DNA of 64,000 bases from Clostridia bacterium (GTDB lineage: Bacteria; Bacillota; Clostridia; Christensenellales; UBA1242), in the NCBI GenBank assembly GCA_023228225.1, contig JALOBO010000004.1, positions 1 to 64,000 of the forward strand, in the 5' to 3' direction. How positions within the stretch are numbered: position 1 is the first letter of the stretch; the number at the start of each line of letters is the position of its first letter. This document shows positions 33,149 through 40,287 of this stretch, piece by piece. Below the pieces are notes generated by a model. That model was not told the DNA's origin. It did no database searches and saw only the letters and a list, made by a program, of their open reading frames with translations. A program made the position numbers and the translations under genes.

Positions 33149-33188
33149 GTTACTGAATTGTTGTAGTGAGCAATTCAGAAACGGTAAC
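33149..33188 (+). ncRNA. TTGTAGTGAG-loop hairpin, copy 2
   Basis: TGAATTG-TTGTAGTGAG-CAATTCA, a perfect 7-bp stem, extended by GTTAC/GTAAC with a 6-nt bulge on the 3' side. Relative to copy 1, the outer pairs changed together (compensatory), which supports an RNA structure. Confidence 0.7.
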
Positions 33189-33260
33189 GGTACAGAATAT
33201 TGGCGCATTCGCCTGGTCAAATCGGCCATGACATTGTAGGTTCGAACCCTACTACCGTGA
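33186..33260 (+). pseudogene. tRNA-like element with abnormal anticodon arm
   Basis: 75 nt. Acceptor AACGGTA/TACCGTG (first pair mismatched), D stem GAAT/ATTC with loop ATTGGCGC, T arm GTAGG-TTCGAAC-CCTAC perfect. The anticodon region does not form a 5-bp stem with a 7-nt loop; the best fold is GTCA/TGAC around 9 nt. Overlaps the outer helix of the preceding hairpin by 3 bases. Confidence 0.55.
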
Positions 33261-33279
33261 CAAATTTTAAATTCGAACT

Positions 33280-33296
33280 TTGATATATAAATAAAA
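33280..33296 (+). promoter_or_regulatory. Late-like promoter
   Basis: TTGATATATAAATAAAA includes TATAAATA, before a homing endonuclease. Confidence 0.5.
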
Positions 33297-33305
33297 CAAA
33301 TATTT

Positions 33306-34058
33306 ATGTATCATTATGTATATAAAGTAATTCATATAGAAACTAATCAATTCTATATAGGTTCAAGAAGTTCTAAAGTTCATCCTACTTTAGATTCTTA
33401 TTTAGGTTCAATGTCTGTATGGAAACCTGATAAGACAAAGTTGAAAAAGGAAATTATTAAAGATGACTTTATTTGCAGAGAAGATGCTATTAAGTTTGAA
33501 GCGGAAGAAATAACAAAGTTTATTGATGATCCGTTAAATGAGAATTATTACATACCGGCAATTGGGTATCATGTACAAGGAACTGCTACTGTAAAGGATG
33601 CTAACGGCATCACGTGTCAGGTTTTGTTGAATGATCCTAAGTATATCGCAGGTGAATTTGTTGGTGCAACAAAATATACGTATTTGGCAATTGATTCGAA
33701 TGATAAAATTATACGTGTAGCAAAAAATGATAGCAGAATAACTACAGGTGAAATAAGATTTGTGAGTATAACAAAAGGATATTGTAATGCAATTGATATA
33801 AATGGCAATAAGCATTGGGTTAAAATTGATGATGAACGATTCAAATCGGGTGAACTTGTAGGCGTGTGGAAAAATAAAAAACACACTGAAGAATCTAAAG
33901 CAAAAATGCGATTATGCAAAGGAAAGCAATCAGCAGAAAAGAATTCGCAATTCGGTACAACATGGATTCATAACATTGAATTGAAACAAAATAAAAAAAT
34001 AAAAAAAACTGATGCAATACCGTTTGGCTGGATTGCAGGCAGAAAAATAAAATTTTAA
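33306..34058 (+). CDS. GIY-YIG homing endonuclease, recent paralogue of 35109
   Basis: 250 residues. The first 85 residues (HYVYKVIH...FYIGSRSS...) are nearly identical to the protein at 35109, but the middle differs: three divergent repeats of the DxxGxxxxVxxDD type. The C-terminal TTWIHNIELKQNKKIKK...GWIAGRKI is again shared. It sits between tRNA-like elements, where such mobile genes often lodge. Confidence 0.9.
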   Translation: MYHYVYKVIHIETNQFYIGSRSSKVHPTLDSYLGSMSVWKPDKTKLKKEIIKDDFICREDAIKFEAEEITKFIDDPLNENYYIPAIGYHVQGTATVKDANGITCQVLLNDPKYIAGEFVGATKYTYLAIDSNDKIIRVAKNDSRITTGEIRFVSITKGYCNAIDINGNKHWVKIDDERFKSGELVGVWKNKKHTEESKAKMRLCKGKQSAEKNSQFGTTWIHNIELKQNKKIKKTDAIPFGWIAGRKIKF

Positions 34059-34177
34059 TATCGTGAAGCATTGTATCTGGATGATGCCGCCCGCGTAGGG
34101 TGAAGGAAAGCGGCTTGGGTTGTAATACGGTTCGAATCCGTTTCGCGTTTTTAGAGTTCGAATCTCTCCGACGATAC
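34059..34177 (+). pseudogene. Nested or composite tRNA-like element
   Basis: Starts right after the endonuclease stop. Outer TATCGT/ACGATA acceptor-like stem, D-arm-like GCAT/ATGC, and T arm AGAG-TTCGAAT-CTCT. Inside is a second T arm, ACGG-TTCGAAT-CCGT, with CGCG/CGCG ends and a GCCGC/GCGGC hairpin. It looks like one tRNA interrupted by pieces of another. Confidence 0.45.
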
Positions 34178-34190
34178 AAAATAAAAATAA

Positions 34191-34233
34191 CAATCCCTCC
34201 TCATATGAGGGTTCGAGTCCATCCGAGGGATTG
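34191..34233 (+). other. Short T-arm-bearing stem structure
   Basis: A 9-bp perfect outer stem, CAATCCCTC/GAGGGATTG, encloses a CTCATATGAG hairpin and a GTTCGAGTCC segment. It resembles an acceptor plus T arm with the D and anticodon arms removed. Confidence 0.4.
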
Positions 34234-34856
34234 CCGTTGAACACGGTGCCCTTGTCGTTTAATGGCCAAGACATGTGGAGCGATTGTTATTAAAGATTAT
34301 GGGCGTCGGTTCAGTCCGATATAAATAGTTAGGTTAAAAGCACCTGCATGCCCGCGGTATTTGGTTTGACCAGCGGTTCAATTAATGAGGGAGACGGACG
34401 CCCTCACCAGCGGATACTGATGTGACAAGATACCTAGGACCACCAATCCGGGGTTGAAAGTTGAAACTAACAGGTGGTGCTGAGTTTTATTGTATTGTTC
34501 TCAACAAAAGGCGTTGAGGTAAATAGGTGGACTGCACTTAGCAATATAACATATCAATGATACTACGGGATGGTACTAACTGTTAATAAGGTACTGGGTA
34601 TTGCGCATAGTGTTACCCTATTCGATTGACGTGTGGAAAAAAGTAATGGACCATAAGTTAATCACCGGTTTGTAACTGGTAAAGAATTAAATACAGCTGC
34701 GGTTGACGAGGCCATAGAGTTAAACGAGTGCACAACTGTTATTGCCGGCCGTAAAGTACACATGAGCCATGGCGATTAATATCAGTTAAGGATATATAAA
34801 GCTAGTAAGTTTATGTATCTGCTCTCGTTTTTATTTGTAACTTAATAACTCAATAT
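34234..34856 (+). other. Gene-free region with several hairpins
   Basis: No convincing gene in about 620 bases. Visible structures are GGTGC/GCACC far apart with a GTCGGTTCAGTCCGAT T-arm-like piece; ACCACC/GGTGGT near 34439; CTCAAC/GTTGAG near 34500; GGGTA/TACCC near 34597; and an anticodon-arm-like ACCGG-TTTGTAA-CTGGT near 34663 (UGU in a 7-nt loop with U33). I read this as degraded tRNA cluster DNA. Confidence 0.4.
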
Positions 34857-34961
34857 ATGATCTCAACACCAACAACAATCGTACTTGCAGTTGCTTTCAT
34901 CGGTTTAATTATCTATGGAACTCGTAAGTATACAAAAAACCAAAAAAGTAAAGTCGAATAA
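34857..34961 (+). CDS. Small single-TM protein, 34 aa
   Basis: Hydrophobic TIVLAVAFIGLIIYG followed by a basic tail (RKYTKNQKSK). Short but well-formed; unknown. Confidence 0.6.
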   Translation: MISTPTTIVLAVAFIGLIIYGTRKYTKNQKSKVE

Positions 34962-34980
34962 ATTTTACTTTTTTCTAATT

Positions 34981-35048
34981 GTTCGGAAAGCTTAGAAGGC
35001 GAAGCACCGGCTGTCCGGTAGAGATAGGTTCGATTCCTATATTAAACT
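34981..35048 (+). pseudogene. tRNA-like element with 4-nt anticodon loop
   Basis: D arm GCTT/AAGC with loop AGAAGGCG and T arm ATAGG-TTCGATT-CCTAT are perfect. The anticodon arm is ACCGG-CTGT-CCGGT: a full stem but only four loop bases. The acceptor pairs poorly (three good pairs, two wobbles, two mismatches), and its 3' half matches a sequence found after 36012, suggesting replacement by recombination. Confidence 0.5.
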
Positions 35049-35070
35049 TTAATTTATTCCTATATCAATT

Positions 35071-35087
35071 TTGATATATAATATAAA
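35071..35087 (+). promoter_or_regulatory. Late-like promoter
   Basis: TTGATATATAATATAAA before a homing endonuclease. Confidence 0.5.
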
Positions 35088-35108
35088 TAATTAAAAATAT
35101 TTAAATGT

Positions 35109-35903
35109 ATGTATCATTATGTATATCGAATTGAACATATAGAAACTAAACAATTCTATATAGGTTCCAGAAGTTCAGAAGTTCATCCTACTCTAGATTC
35201 TTATCTAGGTTCAATGAAAACTTGGAAACCTGATAAGACAAAGTTGAAAAAGGAAATTATTAAAGATGACTTTATTTGCAGAGAAGATGCTTTAAAGTTT
35301 GAAACAGAAGAAATAACAAATTGTATTGAAGATCCTTTAAATGAGAATTATTATATTCCATTCAATGGCTTTCATACAATAGGTAGTGTAATGGTTAAAA
35401 ATTCAGAAGGACATACGTTTCTTATTAAAATTGATGATCCTCGTTATGCATCCGGCGAATTAAAACCAATTGCGTTAAATAGAGTAGCAGTTATTGATTC
35501 AAACGGTAATGTGTTTTGTGTGAATACTGATGATCCTCGTTATTTATCAGGTGAACTCAAATCATTGCAAAGTACAAAGAAGGGCTCGCATTACGTTTGT
35601 GATAAATTAAAACGTAGAGTAAATATGGTATCGCGTGATGGCATAGTTATTAGAGTAGGAATCGACGATTGTCCATCATTAATCGACAACGGTTATGTAT
35701 ACGTATGGTCAAATCGATGTCACTCGGACGAAACAAAACAAAAAATGAGAGAATCGCACGCAGGGAAACAAGCAGGCAATAAAAATTCGCAGCATGGAAC
35801 TATGTGGATTCACAATATAGAATTGAAACAAAATAAAAAAATAAAAATAACTGATGTTATTCCAAACGGATGGAGTAAAGGCAGAGTTATTAAAGACTCA
35901 TAG
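35109..35903 (+). CDS. GIY-YIG homing endonuclease, recent paralogue of 33306
   Basis: 264 residues. HYVYRIEH...FYIGSRSS nuclease domain almost identical to 33306. Two clear DDPRY repeats (TFLIKIDDPRY, VFCVNTDDPRYLSGEL), then a divergent third. Ends MWIHNIELKQNKKIKI...GWSKGR. The shared ends with different middles suggest swapping of DNA-recognition repeats. Confidence 0.9.
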   Translation: MYHYVYRIEHIETKQFYIGSRSSEVHPTLDSYLGSMKTWKPDKTKLKKEIIKDDFICREDALKFETEEITNCIEDPLNENYYIPFNGFHTIGSVMVKNSEGHTFLIKIDDPRYASGELKPIALNRVAVIDSNGNVFCVNTDDPRYLSGELKSLQSTKKGSHYVCDKLKRRVNMVSRDGIVIRVGIDDCPSLIDNGYVYVWSNRCHSDETKQKMRESHAGKQAGNKNSQHGTMWIHNIELKQNKKIKITDVIPNGWSKGRVIKDS

Positions 35904-35976
35904 TTTTAAGTTTGATGCATGTCGTGATGACACCATCCGTTTACCTTTAATCGACTTTAGGTGAACTCCTTTCTTT

Positions 35977-36012
35977 ATCCCGTGCGTTGTAGTGAGCGTA
36001 CGGGATTTTTTT
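35977..36012 (+). terminator. Terminator carrying the TTGTAGTGAG loop (copy 3)
   Basis: ATCCCGTGCG-TTGTAGTGAG-CGTACGGGAT, a 10-bp stem with one G-U pair, followed by seven T in all. The loop is identical to the hairpins at 33024 and 33161, but the stem is unrelated in sequence. Confidence 0.88.
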
Positions 36013-36035
36013 GTTAAACTTTAATTTATTGATAT

Positions 36036-36341
36036 ATGAAATACTTGTTACTTTCAATTGCAATCGCTATTCTAACGTCATGCTCTGATTATGACGGTCC
36101 TCTCTATCGTGTAGTCGTTCAGCACACAGGCAAAGATAATGAACAACGTGACACACTCATTTTAGGTATACCCAAACTAAGCGACTACCAACTCACCGCA
36201 GATGTTCCTGGACAAGCTATGCCAATGGTTATATATAATGTTAGATCATTCAAAATATTAAACCAAATTCGAGACCGTTATGTTGACTCCGCCCTTGCTG
36301 TTAATTATAAACGTAACTGTTATTTCTACGAACATAAGTAA
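36036..36341 (+). CDS. YDGP lipoprotein, paralogue 1
   Basis: 101 residues. Signal and lipobox ...LTSCSDYDGP. Paralogous to 36968: both have CxxYDGPxxxVxVxH, a DTxIxGxP segment and a later FKIL. C-rich third positions mark the start of the second C-rich island. Likely a periplasmic or surface lipoprotein of unknown role. Confidence 0.85.
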   Translation: MKYLLLSIAIAILTSCSDYDGPLYRVVVQHTGKDNEQRDTLILGIPKLSDYQLTADVPGQAMPMVIYNVRSFKILNQIRDRYVDSALAVNYKRNCYFYEHK

Positions 36342-36412
36342 TCCTAGAATTGCTGTCATGGAACTACCTCAGCCATAGTCTTTCCATACTACCCTTTCCG
36401 AAACCACAGTAG

Positions 36413-36425
36413 TTATTATATACAG
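36413..36425 (-). promoter_or_regulatory. Leftward AT-rich promoter in intergenic DNA
   Basis: TTATTATATACAG on the top strand. The 60 bases to its left align with those left of 14259 (shared CTCAGC, ACCCTT and AGTAGTTATTATATACAG). Candidate promoter of a small leftward RNA. Confidence 0.5.
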
Positions 36426-36471
36426 TTTTCAAAAATAGTTTCATATTCTTAAAAAATAATTTCATATACTA

Positions 36472-36502
36472 TTGCTATTGTATTCATAATGTTGTATATT
36501 TG
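36472..36502 (+). promoter_or_regulatory. Host-type promoter
   Basis: TTGC at 36472 and TATATTTG at 36495. Confidence 0.88.
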
Positions 36503-36526
36503 ATTTTAACAATTAAACAAATAATC

Positions 36527-36736
36527 ATGGGACAAAAATACTTTTCATTATCCGAAACAATCTCTGCAAACCAGTTCATGAAAATACTTGTTGCTTGTGG
36601 CGCAACGCTCGAACAAATAACAGACTGGCGCTGGGAAATCGAATTAGGCGACAAACCACAATCATATCATTGCATAGGTTGTCACCCTGTAGCAAAAAGA
36701 CTTGACCTTTACGGAACTGATATCTTTATTCATTAA
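36527..36736 (+). CDS. Hypothetical protein, 69 aa
   Basis: ATG 36527. Contains YHCIGCHPVAKRLDLYG. First gene behind the promoter. Unknown. Confidence 0.8.
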   Translation: MGQKYFSLSETISANQFMKILVACGATLEQITDWRWEIELGDKPQSYHCIGCHPVAKRLDLYGTDIFIH

Positions 36737-36739
36737 TCT

Positions 36740-36961
36740 ATGGGAATACTTTCAAACATGATGCATCACGTATCTAGATTCGTTGGCATCTTTAGTTGTA
36801 TCTTTGGCGGTTTACTTCTATTCATACTTGCATGTGTATTCTTTAACCCAACATTGGATATGCTGTTCCAATTCCAATTTTGTTTTTTCGCATTTCTTGG
36901 TTGCTCATTCGTATTCCTGATATCATTAACTTTTCATTTAATAATTGACGCACTAATTTAA
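36740..36961 (+). CDS. Two-TM membrane protein, 73 aa
   Basis: Two long hydrophobic segments (residues 14-34 and 46-70). Three bases after its predecessor. Unknown. Confidence 0.8.
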   Translation: MGILSNMMHHVSRFVGIFSCIFGGLLLFILACVFFNPTLDMLFQFQFCFFAFLGCSFVFLISLTFHLIIDALI

Positions 36962-36967
36962 TTAACT

Positions 36968-37321
36968 ATGAAACTGCTATTATTTCTTTTACCACTTTTT
37001 CTGTTTGCATGCGCGCCATACGATGGTCCTGTCAACCTTGTTGAGGTAACTCATAACTCAACTGACTTCGGCCAAGTTGATACATTCATAATGGGCCAAC
37101 CTGAAATTAAATACTACAATGGCGATAGAGACCGACCTTATCTATGGGCATCTAAACCAAACAAGGTCGAAGAACATTACTCAATTGATAATGTTTTTAA
37201 ATTCAAAATACTTTATCGTTTACATACAATTGATAATGATACTGCGATGTACTATGATAATCTTAAACATCGAACTCCTTCTGCTAAAACTAAAAAATGT
37301 AACGCTTGGTATAAATTTTAA
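36968..37321 (+). CDS. YDGP lipoprotein, paralogue 2
   Basis: 117 residues. FLLPLFLFACAPYDGP lipobox; aligns with 36036 through the VEVTH, DTFIMGQPE and FKILYRL segments. Duplication within the C-rich island. Confidence 0.85.
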   Translation: MKLLLFLLPLFLFACAPYDGPVNLVEVTHNSTDFGQVDTFIMGQPEIKYYNGDRDRPYLWASKPNKVEEHYSIDNVFKFKILYRLHTIDNDTAMYYDNLKHRTPSAKTKKCNAWYKF

Positions 37322-37330
37322 ATTCTACTT

Positions 37331-37564
37331 ATGATAACTGAATTATTCATACTTGGCTATTTGCTAGTCGTACTATTTATTGGAGTATTCTTTGACATTG
37401 AACCTGCTGCTGGTATGTTCTGGCCGATATTACCGTTTATGTTTTTCATAGCATTCCTTGCATCGAAATTCAATAAACCACCGGTATGCGAACCATCAAC
37501 ATTAAAAAAAACAATTCCAACGTTTAACGAATTCTTGAATGAAAATGAAAATCGAAAATCCTAA
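37331..37564 (+). CDS. Membrane protein ending in an IPTFNEFLNE segment
   Basis: 77 residues. Two hydrophobic segments, then a cytoplasmic tail KKTIPTFNEFLNENE. This tail closely resembles the N-terminal IPxxDEFxNE module of the proteins at 48.7-52.4 kb, but at the C-terminus. Overlaps the next gene by 26 bases. Confidence 0.8.
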   Translation: MITELFILGYLLVVLFIGVFFDIEPAAGMFWPILPFMFFIAFLASKFNKPPVCEPSTLKKTIPTFNEFLNENENRKS

Positions 37565-37793
37565 ACTTAAAGCATTCATTATTAAACGACCTATCGTCGC
37601 TCTTATAATGGCACTTCACGCTCTGCCTGTTATCTCTATGATTATCATTGGCATTGCAAATTTCTCTATCTTAAACTTGTTCATTGCTTATATCATTGGA
37701 CTTGTTGCTGACATACTCGTTATCATTGGCATTATGCTTGTCCAAACAATTATGTTCGTACGTGACGTAAATAATACTGAACCTAAATACTAA
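37539..37793 (+). CDS. Two-TM membrane protein, 84 aa
   Basis: ATG 37539 or 37545. Hydrophobic segments at about 18-42 and 48-76. Unknown. Confidence 0.8.
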   Translation: MKMKIENPKLKAFIIKRPIVALIMALHALPVISMIIIGIANFSILNLFIAYIIGLVADILVIIGIMLVQTIMFVRDVNNTEPKY

Positions 37794-37797
37794 AATC

Positions 37798-38319
37798 ATG
37801 TGTCTTGTAACTAAACAAATTACACCGAAGATCCTTACCGAAGATATCACGGTTTATAAAAAAGTTGAATGACTTCCAATCTTTATAACAAACGATAAAG
37901 ACGAACCTGATGAACTACGAGTTAGCAGCTCATCACAAGGATTTGAATACATACTAGGAAACCTTTACGAAACTCGAATTTCGCAAATCGACTTAGACAG
38001 CAACGATTTGAACCCAGGCTCAACTGCACACGCAGATGATATCGTAGGAATCCATTATAACATAAAGGGACCTAGGTCATACACAGAAAGAATCGAATAT
38101 TTAAAAAAGAAACGCCTTGCAGTTTATGCTAAAGGTTTCCACTTTTACAAAACCATTAGACGTGCTATTGATTCTGGCATTCAAAAAGAATACGTAATTG
38201 TTGAATGCACAATACCAAAAGGCTCACAAGTTTACTACGATGAAACAGATCTTGGTGTTGCAAACAAAATTACAATTAACAAAATTCTGCCAACTGTTAT
38301 TACTGATATTAATTACTAA
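37798..38319 (+). CDS. MCLIT-family protein (paralogue 2) with in-frame TGA
   Basis: The frame opens MCLVTKQITPKILTEDITVY, continues YKKVE, meets TGA at 37870-37872, then runs open to 38319 through KGFHFYK and CTIPKGSQVYYDETDLGVANKI. The N- and C-terminal parts both match the paralogues at 18065 and 56863, so this is one gene interrupted by a single TGA at codon 25. In paralogue 1 the nearby sequence is KMFETW, compatible with Trp. If TGA is not read, it is a pseudogene. Confidence 0.75.
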
Positions 38320-38330
38320 AGATTACAACT

Positions 38331-38714
38331 ATGTCTGCCTACCCACAATGCGATAAATACTCGTCTGATGAAGGATACGATGGCCGTTTTGCTATAACGC
38401 AAATTGAACCAGCAAAAGTGTCAATCACATCTATTAAACCTATTAACTTGCTGAATATTCTATTCCTGCTTGTTCGACTTTTATGGTACACACTGTCCGT
38501 ACCATTCTGTCTTTCTTGGCTTATCATCGTGTTCGTATTCACTTTTAAATTCCAACACGAACTACTAGTCTATACTGTTAGAGATAACTACTCAACTAAA
38601 TATAAAGGCGAATCAGGCTATTGGTACTACGGTTATTACAATCCAATCAAATGGATTATACGTACGCAATCATTCGACATCTGCGTATTCGAACCTAACG
38701 ATGATTGGGATTAA
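38331..38714 (+). CDS. Membrane protein, 127 aa
   Basis: A hydrophobic stretch at about residues 37-72, then a tyrosine-rich region (GESGYWYYGYYNP). Last gene before the long non-coding region. Unknown. Confidence 0.8.
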   Translation: MSAYPQCDKYSSDEGYDGRFAITQIEPAKVSITSIKPINLLNILFLLVRLLWYTLSVPFCLSWLIIVFVFTFKFQHELLVYTVRDNYSTKYKGESGYWYYGYYNPIKWIIRTQSFDICVFEPNDDWD

Positions 38715-38782
38715 TTACAGTTTATAACCTGTTTATAGAAAATTCATCTTCGTTCCCCGTAGCATTTCTTATCATTGGTGGA

Positions 38783-38874
38783 AAACTGTAACCACAGAAT
38801 AACATTTCATACCCATTCAGTTACAGTTTAATATTCAATATAGCAATCTAGAGATACTAAACCATCTCTAGATT
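38783..38874. repeat. Two inverted repeats
   Basis: AAACTGTAAC (38783) pairs with GTTACAGTTT (38820), and AATCTAGAGAT (38845) pairs with ATCTCTAGATT (38864). They open the non-coding region; the second could also end transcription, though it lacks a T run. Confidence 0.65.
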
Positions 38875-39046
38875 CTTCTAGTCTTGTAGATTTTCTTCTA
38901 GAACCTTAAAAACTGCAGCATACTATTCAAATATTCCACAATATAACAAACTACACATTATCCACAATACAATACAACATATAGTTTATTCAGTTTTTCT
39001 ACAATACAATCAATAACATATCTATACATATATCCACAATACAATC

Positions 39047-39181
39047 TTCCATACAATCATGTTCCATACAATCATGTTCCATACAATCATGTTCCATACA
39101 ATCATGTTCCATACAATCATGTTCCATACAATCATGTTCCATACAATCATGTTCCATACAATCATGTTCCATACAATACAT
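39047..39181. repeat. 15-bp tandem repeat array
   Basis: TTCCATACAATCATG repeats eight times exactly from 39047, with a partial ninth. Degenerate relatives (CCACAATACAAT) precede it for about 100 bases. The array resembles iterons of plasmid and phage origins. Confidence 0.95.
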
Positions 39182-39376
39182 CTATTATAACACCATGGGT
39201 AACTAACCACACTTGAGAATTCTAACTTCAATTACCGTTTTGCAATCAAGATCCACTACATTTCAACTAAATAAACACTTCTAGCGCCATCTAAAAGATA
39301 CATACAGTATCTAAGTAATCAGCCGGAGATATCTCGCATTGTATACCGAAAATAAGATTCATAAAAGACGTGCAAA

Positions 39377-39409
39377 ACAGATCTCCGGAGATCTGTTAAA
39401 CAGATCTCC
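39377..39409. repeat. Perfect 22-bp palindrome
   Basis: AACAGATCTCC followed by its exact reverse complement (39377-39398). The half-site CAGATCTCC occurs again at 39401 and 39512. Possible binding site for a dimeric initiator or regulator. Confidence 0.85.
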
Positions 39410-39615
39410 TACCTTAAGTATACTTTAATGACGATGTTAACGGAAAATGTATAGTTTTGAATTAAATACGAACAAACAAGAAGTTTTCCGAATGAACAAT
39501 GACGTGCAAAACAGATCTCCTACCTTAAGTATACTTTAATGACGATGTTAACGGAAAATGTATAGTTTTGAATTAAATACGAACAAACAAGAAGTTTTCC
39601 GAATGAACAATGACA
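39398..39615. repeat. Direct repeat of about 107 bp
   Basis: The unit running from AAACAGATCTCCTACC to GAATGAACAATGAC occurs at 39398 and again at 39509, with a period of 111 and no visible differences. Recent duplication in the origin-like region. Confidence 0.95.
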
Positions 39616-40250
39616 GTAAGTATGTATATTCGATAAAAAAGGTATTTTTAAAGTAAGGACAAAATTTGCAACAAAAAATTAGTATACTTTAAGAATTACT
39701 AATGTTACTTTGATACAATTGAATAAAACTATATAGATTAGATAGAAGTAGAATGAATATACGGATATAGTTACTGTAATAAAAGTTTGGGTACAATGGA
39801 TTACCTATCGAAATAAACAGGATATTAAAGGATCTCAAATGAACCTAAATTACAGGTTAGAAATATGCAAATTGCAAGTTAGCAAACAGTGCCCATTGTG
39901 GAACATATAGTTGATATTGTAGTAGATACTGATATATGAGAATATGTATTGTAAGATTATAATAATGAGTAGTATGTATTGTATTATTAGTATGTAAGTG
40001 TATTGTTTATTAGTAAAGAACTTTATGTAGATGGTGGTATTAAAGTTGATGGTAGTAGTTTTTTTGAAAGTATGCCAGGTTTTTTTAGAGAAGTGGATAG
40101 AATGAATTGCTGTAATGATAAACTGAATTTTGTTCAATAAACTGGGTTGGTTTATTATTGGAGATTTGGTTTATTGATGCGCGGTTTTTTGAGGAAGGTG
40201 GACTTAGATGTCTTGGGAAATAAAAGTTTCAAGGATGAAACTTTTGGATA
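39616..40250. other. Gene-free AT-rich region
   Basis: No credible gene on either strand; the leftward ORF at 40137-39850 has low-complexity Ile/Tyr/Thr composition. Base skew becomes strongly G-rich toward 40.2 kb. Together with the repeats to its left, it forms the best origin candidate. Confidence 0.5.
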
Positions 40251-40270
40251 CTCGTGTATATAATATAAAA
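40251..40270 (+). promoter_or_regulatory. AT-rich phage-type promoter
   Basis: CTCGTGTATATAATATAAAA before the gene at 40288. Confidence 0.6.
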
Positions 40271-40287
40271 TTAAAAATATAAGATAA

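Noticed and set aside
33895..34274. Two overlapping leftward ORFs over the tRNA-like region
   Set aside because: They cross the tRNA-like sequences and the end of a clear homing endonuclease gene; shadows of those features.
39047..39181. CRISPR array
   Set aside because: The 15-bp units are directly adjacent with no spacers and no cas genes are present.
38999..39231. Leftward ORFs encoding repeated MEHDC or WNMIV peptides
   Set aside because: They are translations of the 15-bp tandem repeat. Since 15 is a multiple of three, any frame without a stop stays open across the array.
39850..40137. Leftward 95-aa ORF
   Set aside because: Low-complexity Ile/Thr/Tyr composition in AT-rich DNA, no start context or promoter, and no domain pattern.
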